NCBI RefSeq assembly: GCF_900142085.1 | Contig: NZ_FQZQ01000008.1 | Coordinates: forward strand, 78,093 to 142,092 | Reading direction: 5' to 3' | Length of the DNA: 64,000 bases | Origin: Shimia gijangensis | GTDB taxonomy: Bacteria; Pseudomonadota; Alphaproteobacteria; Rhodobacterales; Rhodobacteraceae | Shown: piece by piece, positions 60,301-64,000 of the stretch | Layout: each line of letters opens with the position of its first letter | Position numbering within the stretch: the first letter of the stretch is position 1 | Notes under the pieces: generated by a model | What the model was told of the DNA's origin: nothing | Database searches by the model: none | The model's input: only the letters and a program-made list of their open reading frames with translations | Position numbers and translations under genes: made by a program

Positions 60301-61008
60301 ATTGAGGATCGGGCCTGTCATCGCTCCTTCTTCGTATGTGTTTTCTCCGATTGCGTCACCGACGACGACCTCACCACTTGCGACGCCCATCCGAACCGCC
60401 AAAGGCTCACCGTCCGGTGTTTCTAACTCTTTCACACGGTCCACCGCGTCCAGCCCAGCTTTTACGGCGCGAACTGCGTGGTCTTCGTAGGCGCTTGGCC
60501 ATCCAAAAAACACCAAAAGCCCATCACCGAGATACTTGGCAACGTAACCTCCATAACGGCTGACAGCACCAGCAACGGCATCCTGATATCGCTGCAACAG
60601 GATGCGCATATCTTCGGGGTCCAAACGGTTGGTGAGTTTGGTCGACCCGACGAGGTCGGCGAATAGAACTGTTAGGTGGCGACGTTCCGCAATCGTGTTT
60701 GCATTTGGCTTTGACGAAACCACCGTATCAGGTGCGGAGTGGCCGGAAATTTGAGAGGGTTCATTTTGAAGGGTTTGCTCGTTTAAAGATGGCGCCAGCT
60801 CGGGCTTTGAAAAACTTGCTAAGCTGTTTTGGGGGTCTTTGATAGCAGCCAAAATAATCTTGCGATGGCCCAAGCTTACGCCCAATTCTTTTAAGTCATC
60901 ACCAGTAAGCAACGGCAAGACTCTGTCATCTACATCATTATTGATGAATGAATCAGTGTACTGATCCAAACCTAGTTCAAAGAGCCATGCGTCGATGTTA
61001 AGGGCCAT
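57400..61008 (-). CDS. SAM-domain / class III nucleotidyl cyclase / AAA ATPase / TPR signalling protein
   Basis: A 1202-residue multidomain protein. Residues 1-58 form a sterile-alpha-motif (SAM) domain. Residues ~107-290 are a class III adenylate/guanylate cyclase with metal-binding Asp118 (L-F-A-D-L-V-G-S-T) and Asp162 (K-Y-L-G-D-G-L) and transition-state Asn236 and Arg240 (L-N-L-A-A-R), so it looks active. An AAA/STAND-type ATPase follows, with Walker A G-E-A-G-I-G-K-S at 338-345 and I-L-F-I-E-D-A-H-W-I-D as Walker B. The remaining ~450 residues are TPR-like repeats. It is cytosolic, with no membrane span. It is the first gene of the group with DUF4242 and the FAD oxidoreductase. Confidence 0.9.
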   Translation of the reverse strand: MALNIDAWLFELGLDQYTDSFINNDVDDRVLPLLTGDDLKELGVSLGHRKIILAAIKDPQNSLASFSKPELAPSLNEQTLQNEPSQISGHSAPDTVVSSKPNANTIAERRHLTVLFADLVGSTKLTNRLDPEDMRILLQRYQDAVAGAVSRYGGYVAKYLGDGLLVFFGWPSAYEDHAVRAVKAGLDAVDRVKELETPDGEPLAVRMGVASGEVVVGDAIGENTYEEGAMTGPILNLAARIQEYAPPNTIVLPEEETEAALRRIFEFSSLGQVELKGFDSQRTLLQVVAEHSAESRFRATHRGDSNSALVGRNLENGILRQAWKGANTGKGEVVLLAGEAGIGKSRLTEEFLADEAIAGNADIIRLNCSPYLTSSPFHPVTERISRDAGVEPGFDDDRVLEQVQAMLEARQGLDIDQVLPVFAALVAPRSKIAQQILDLSPQEQRDLTIQTLIDTVKARANVRPVILFIEDAHWIDPSTNALLDRFKAICADLPLMLLITHRPGWELDQDDGDAHVQTLQLRRFDFDHVANLVRSISGSEPDRDLVQTVVERTDGIPLFVEELTRAIVTSGEKGKFKVPSSLKGTLMARLDAVSLEAKQVALAGSVIGREFEPALLRATMDKGEAEIRNCLDDLCKSGLIFESGHNRGYFVFRHALIRDTAFQSMLASTRRELHAKVAGALTLLRSAEIERRPELVAHHLTAAEDWAAAFQRWQSATEMALARSASHEAMANAKEALKAAHKLGDESSREVIVGKILVGRGYDSVGRLPEGIATLKEASEAACEIGDVEIAADAAHHFADSSMMAGELHEQAIKVCLKALNDLPEHDEVRRCKLMSQLARTYMFTGQFSASAEYSQQCLKLAAKLGDLKSQFHVMMARFAASFVARQKDEVRDWRKNLEAMHKVAEKLGTIDQGRDRTLSLFVGAEMADRQLMDNSLELLTEISTKDNHRQLYWVQTHARAMVAILEGDFERAESYANEAVKIGRQTHGKHVEGVYGVQMFTIRREQGRLQEVAPVIKRLMTESPGDASWKPGFGVIAAELGYLEPAERILNELAETGFSISPDAMYSTTLSYLADICVAVENKNHAKTIFDMLVPYENLTITAGATTACIGAAARRLGSLAGLMGYWEVSDKMFDKAIKIDTSMAAPPWIAHSKAAYAFALRRRGRLKDAERAIHLEAEALATARDLGMVTLISKLQGQMT

Positions 61009-61439
61009 ACTGTTAACAATGCTTGTTTATGAGATTTCGATCAAGATATTGATCTCAGTGCGGAACCCGCCCCACCAAACACTAAACGGCCATCGGCTAG
61101 ATTTGGGAGTTAGCCAATTGATGTTGCATCACGCATGACACGCGACTGAATTGGCCGGTGTAACCACGGCCTACACGGCCGTTGCATCAAGCATGTTCCA
61201 CAGCCATTCGTTCCTTTGAGGGGGATTTTTTCACTTCCAAAACCGACGACACTTTCGTTTCAGCAAAGTCGACGATCTTCCGTGTCAATAAATTTGGGCT
61301 TTGACCGCATCCCCACACTCGACAAAGTGGGCAAGTTTAGATTGGCTTCAAAGCTGACCTTTGCGCGAATATCCGACAAAGGCAAGTTTGGGCCGAAGCA
61401 GAAATTGCATGACTGCAATGGAACGGCAAGTTTGTCCTG
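61009..61439. other. 431-bp non-coding region between the cyclase gene and the IS element
   Basis: It contains two direct repeats GTTGCATCAMGCATG (61123-61137 and 61181-61195) around a GGCCGGTGTA/TACACGGCC hairpin (about 61153-61180). Three copies of GGCAAGTTT lie at 61330-61338, 61381-61389 and 61425-61433. Short frames on both strands look non-coding. Control sites for the cyclase gene are expected at the left end. Confidence 0.5.
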
Positions 61440-62662
61440 CGGTTTCAACGGGTCGCTGCAACACAGGCCTCGAATTTCTCTGTTGGGGTTTGATATTGCA
61501 AGGTCTTTCGAGGCCTCTCGTTGAGCTGGCGAGCGACTGCGCTCAGCTCTGCTTGGCTAAAGCCCGATATATCAAGGCCTTTGGGGAAGTATTGACGAAG
61601 AAGCCGGTTGGTATTTTCGTTACTCCCTCTTTGCCAAGGGGATTGAGGATCGCAGAAGTAGACGTCGATCTTTGTGGCCATTGTGAACTTGCGGTGCCCC
61701 GCCATCTCAGATCCACGGTCCCAGGTCAGCGACCGATACAGATCCTTCGGTAGCTTGCGCGCTTGCTTGATGAGGGCTGTAATGACGCTTTGGGTGTCCT
61801 TGTTCTCCACTTTTGCCAGCATCACAAAGCGGGAATGGCGCTCGACGAGCGTGACGATGTAACTGTTGTTTGACCCTACGATCAAGTCGCCTTCCCAGTG
61901 GCCTGGGATAGCCCGGTCCTCGACCTCAGGTGGGCGCTCGCTGATCGGAATTGCATCCTTGATCTTGCGCAGCTTGAGACCCTTTTGGGTGGCATGGCGA
62001 GACCGCCGAATGGCACGGGGACTGCGTAGACATTCCTGCAATTCCTTCTTCAAAACACCACGGGTCTGCACATAAAGGCTGCGGTAGATCGTTTCGTGTG
62101 ACACACGCTCTCGCTCTTCGTCGGGGTGCCTGCGCATCAACCATCCCGCAATCTGTTGTGGGGACCACTTCAGACGCAGCTTTCGGGCAATGAACCGGCA
62201 CAGAGGTTCGTTGAATGAGAGCTTACAGGCTTTGGGACGTTTTGCGCAGTCCCAGGCACGCTGATCTGAGCGCGCCGCGCGATAGGTCTGACGTCCGCCA
62301 TTCCGGCCAACCTCGCGGCTGATTGTCGAAGGTGACCGGTTCAGGCTTTGTACGATTGATCGAAACGACTGCTGTGCGACAAGCCCACGGAAAATCTCCT
62401 CGCGTTCCGTCAGGCTCAAAGCCCATCGCGACCGCCTGCGTTGCGGTGGGCGGATCCCACCAAATTGCGCCAAATGAGGGAAGATCGAAGACGACGCGCG
62501 ATTGAAGTGACGCCCAATCGAACTCAGTGATTCACCGCGTTGCCAGCGGTCCCACATCTCTGACTTCTGTTTGTCCGTATAAAACGTTCGCGTCCGGTAC
62601 TTCATGATCAACACTCCATCTCTCCCAAAAGATTAAAGTGTTGCGTCGACCCGTTGAAACCG
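61440..62662 (-). mobile_element. IS30-family insertion sequence
   Basis: A 1.2-kb element bounded by 25-bp inverted repeats at 61440-61464 and 62638-62662 that match at 23 positions, with CGGTTTCAACGGGTCG at the outer ends. It holds one full-length transposase gene. Complementarity reaches one base further out on each side, so the exact ends are uncertain by a base or two, and no clear target duplication was identified. The element appears intact. Confidence 0.9.
61445..62605 (-). CDS. IS30-family transposase
   Basis: A 386-residue DDE transposase. The N-terminal helix-turn-helix region has R-G-E-S-L-S-S-I-G-R-H-F-N-R and R-S-P-S-T-I-S-R-E-V-G-R-N, typical of IS30. The catalytic acidic residues appear as W-E-G-D-L-I-V-G, L-T-W-D-R-G-S-E-M and P-W-Q-R-G-S-N-E-N-T-N. 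The ATG at 62605 follows GGAG; the GTG at 62614 is an alternative. The stop lies inside the left inverted repeat. No frameshift or internal stop was seen, so it may be active. Confidence 0.95.
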   Translation of the reverse strand: MKYRTRTFYTDKQKSEMWDRWQRGESLSSIGRHFNRASSSIFPHLAQFGGIRPPQRRRSRWALSLTEREEIFRGLVAQQSFRSIVQSLNRSPSTISREVGRNGGRQTYRAARSDQRAWDCAKRPKACKLSFNEPLCRFIARKLRLKWSPQQIAGWLMRRHPDEERERVSHETIYRSLYVQTRGVLKKELQECLRSPRAIRRSRHATQKGLKLRKIKDAIPISERPPEVEDRAIPGHWEGDLIVGSNNSYIVTLVERHSRFVMLAKVENKDTQSVITALIKQARKLPKDLYRSLTWDRGSEMAGHRKFTMATKIDVYFCDPQSPWQRGSNENTNRLLRQYFPKGLDISGFSQAELSAVARQLNERPRKTLQYQTPTEKFEACVAATR

Positions 62663-62907
62663 CCGGACGAAGTTGTCATTCGCGTCGCTGGTCCTAACGG
62701 CAGCAAATGGTGCCACTACGACCATAGCCAATATGGGGGAGTGGGCCGCAGGCATGCGCAGCAGGTTCAGCGTTTTGTCCACAGAAGATTGCCGGTCCCG
62801 GCACGCTAGGCTTTTAGCAAGGGTTTCCAGACATCATTCACCATTTTTCTTGTAGTGCTCTGATCTCAGTCTGCGACCAATTTAGGGTGGTGGAAGAATT
62901 CTTGCAT

Positions 62908-63834
62908 CTAACCGTCCATCCAAATTGGGTTGGACCATGCACGTTTTCCCGCCTCATCAATAATCGTAACCCGTACCCACGGAGAACCTTTCAGACGTTC
63001 CAAAGAGAGACACTCACCGGTCATGGCGTGACCATGCAGGGTTGCTGTCGATGTGCTATTGCCTTGAATCACGATGGTCTTCGCAGCAGAACAATCGACT
63101 TTGATACCATCACTGGTGAGGCGGATGTTGTGAATTTCTGGTCCAGTGCTGGAGTAATAGGCGCCAGCTTTCAGCGCCGCCAAAAGGGCGCCGGGGGTGT
63201 TTTCCGTTGTCTTGACCATCACCCAGCCACCAAAATGGTTCGGTGAGTTGAAATGCGCGTCATCGGTTGCGATCAGGTTCAGGCGGCGCCCGCGGTTCAA
63301 CAGATGTTCCAAAATCAGGAAACCCTCGCCGCGATCATTGTCGACAACGCAACCGTGATTGTAAGTTTCCACAGCATGCGCCGCCGTGATGGACCGGGCA
63401 TCGGTCTCGGACATTCCGGACCAATGCGGATGTGCAATGGCCACGAAGGCGCCCGCATCGCGCGCCCGCTGGGCAAGGCTTGTCGCGGATTCCGAACCCG
63501 CGACAGATTGCAATGTCGGCGCATGTGGAGGCGTAAAGTCAAGAGGAAGGCCAACGCTGACAAGATGCCACAAATTGCCATTCTCCATGTGCCCTGTATG
63601 CAATTCCGCCCCAAGAAGTGTGGTGAAATTCGGGTTGCGAAAATCCGTTGTATCGGTGATCGGATAGTCGAATAGCCCGACAAAATGGTCCGTGAGGGCG
63701 ATGAAATCATAGCCTTGGGCCTGATACCTTTGGCAGACCTCCTGAGGTGAAAAAACTCCGTCTGATTGGGTGGAATGGGTGTGTAGGTTTCCGCGATGGA
63801 AACGACCGGGTGCAGTGAAAAAGTTGGGGAGCAT
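62908..63834 (-). CDS. PHP-domain metal-dependent hydrolase (CehA/McbA-like)
   Basis: A 308-residue protein with a PHP domain of the CehA/McbA type. Metal-binding motifs are G-N-L-H-T-H-S-T-Q-S-D-G, L-T-D-H-F, G-A-E-L-H-T, I-A-H-P-H-W and T-D-D-A-H. The C-terminal ~80 residues form a beta-rich accessory part. Named relatives hydrolyse carbaryl, but most act on unknown phosphoesters or carbamates. No signal peptide is seen. The ATG at 63834 is chosen; the frame extends to TTG 63861, which has no ribosome binding site. Confidence 0.88.
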   Translation of the reverse strand: MLPNFFTAPGRFHRGNLHTHSTQSDGVFSPQEVCQRYQAQGYDFIALTDHFVGLFDYPITDTTDFRNPNFTTLLGAELHTGHMENGNLWHLVSVGLPLDFTPPHAPTLQSVAGSESATSLAQRARDAGAFVAIAHPHWSGMSETDARSITAAHAVETYNHGCVVDNDRGEGFLILEHLLNRGRRLNLIATDDAHFNSPNHFGGWVMVKTTENTPGALLAALKAGAYYSSTGPEIHNIRLTSDGIKVDCSAAKTIVIQGNSTSTATLHGHAMTGECLSLERLKGSPWVRVTIIDEAGKRAWSNPIWMDG

Positions 63835-63853
63835 GGGTCGGGCTTTCAACTGA

Positions 63854-63964
63854 TTATTCAATAGGTGCGAAAAACGCCTCGGTCCGGTTGGTCACTTCGG
63901 CCCATATGTATGTACCGGCTGCTGTTCGCAAATGATTTCTTGCACGCTTTCGGAAGTCGCTCAT
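63854..63964 (-). CDS. Possible small ORF or the C-terminal end of a gene beyond the right edge
   Basis: A minus-strand frame of 36 residues from ATG 63964 ends 20 bp before the PHP-hydrolase start, which suits an operon partner. It is basic at the start (F-R-K-R-A-R-N-H-L-R-T) and aromatic later (Y-I-W-A-E-V). The frame stays open upstream to the window edge, so this could also be the tail of a larger gene. No family was recognised. Confidence 0.3.
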   Translation of the reverse strand: MSDFRKRARNHLRTAAGTYIWAEVTNRTEAFFAPIE

Positions 63965-64000
63965 ATGTATCCGGCCTGTTGATCGACACGCGGGTCGTGG

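Noticed and set aside
61216..61524. 102-residue + strand frame crossing the IS30 left end
   Set aside because: It spans the element boundary and repeats, has no motif and no ribosome binding site.
1..64000. CRISPR array or prophage
   Set aside because: No regular repeat-spacer pattern, cas gene, integrase or phage structural gene was seen anywhere in the window.

Overview
The window looks like a chromosomal segment of a marine Roseobacter-group alphaproteobacterium (Rhodobacterales). The evidence is the style and combination of genes: RpoH, CarD and MmcB, a non-pyrrolysine MttB-family methyltransferase, a SUV3-like helicase, a 7Fe ferredoxin, B12-synthesis genes, and a tRNA-His that lacks G-1 and carries A73. 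Genus and species cannot be told from the sequence alone.

Layout. 0-4 kb: a truncated proline-racemase-family gene at the left edge, a NUDIX hydrolase, and a tight riboflavin/antitermination operon (ribB-ribH-nusB). 4-12.4 kb: small metabolic and regulatory genes, namely an ArsR regulator with its SRPBCC partner behind a doubled palindromic operator, an iodotyrosine-deiodinase-like nitroreductase, an M20 amidohydrolase convergent with an MttB homologue, and mmcB. 12.4-25 kb: core functions, namely tRNA-His, an RluA pseudouridine synthase that shares its start codon region with a divergent gene, rpoH, pepF, a SUV3-like helicase, an S4 RNA-binding protein, fdxA and carD. 25-31 kb: cobS and cobT (divergent), a Kef-type antiporter, and an Lrp regulator divergent from hppD. 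31-36.6 kb: two tandem acyltransferase paralogues and an 834-residue single-span protein whose ends resemble GspL/PilM and GspC/PilP. 36.7-42.3 kb: metY, a catB chloramphenicol acetyltransferase, a glycosyltransferase-like protein and a sulfatase. 42.4-47.1 kb: a TetR regulator divergent from an overlapping four-gene operon (flavin monooxygenase, BASS transporter, epimerase, SDR). 47-51.6 kb: a CoA-transferase with an XRE-cupin regulator, a DUF3302/HlyD pair, and bluB behind a cobalamin riboswitch.

51.6-62.7 kb reads as an accessory block. It is bordered on the left by a cluster of ACAGGGAA repeats and on the right by an intact-looking IS30-family element. It holds a nitrilase and a methyltransferase, a CadC-like membrane regulator with a TPR-type periplasmic region, and a probable operon of a 1202-residue SAM-domain/class III cyclase/AAA/TPR protein, a DUF4242 protein and an FAD-linked oxidoreductase. 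A PHP-domain hydrolase ends the window.

Connections. bluB, cobT and cobS make and attach the lower ligand of B12 and sit at two loci. The ArsR, TetR and Lrp regulators each have a palindrome in the adjacent control region. The most novel-looking items are the GspL-to-GspC-like fusion protein, the cyclase/DUF4242/oxidoreductase block, and the TetR-controlled monooxygenase/transporter operon. All coordinates and residue numbers were counted by hand from the sequence, and no database search was possible.
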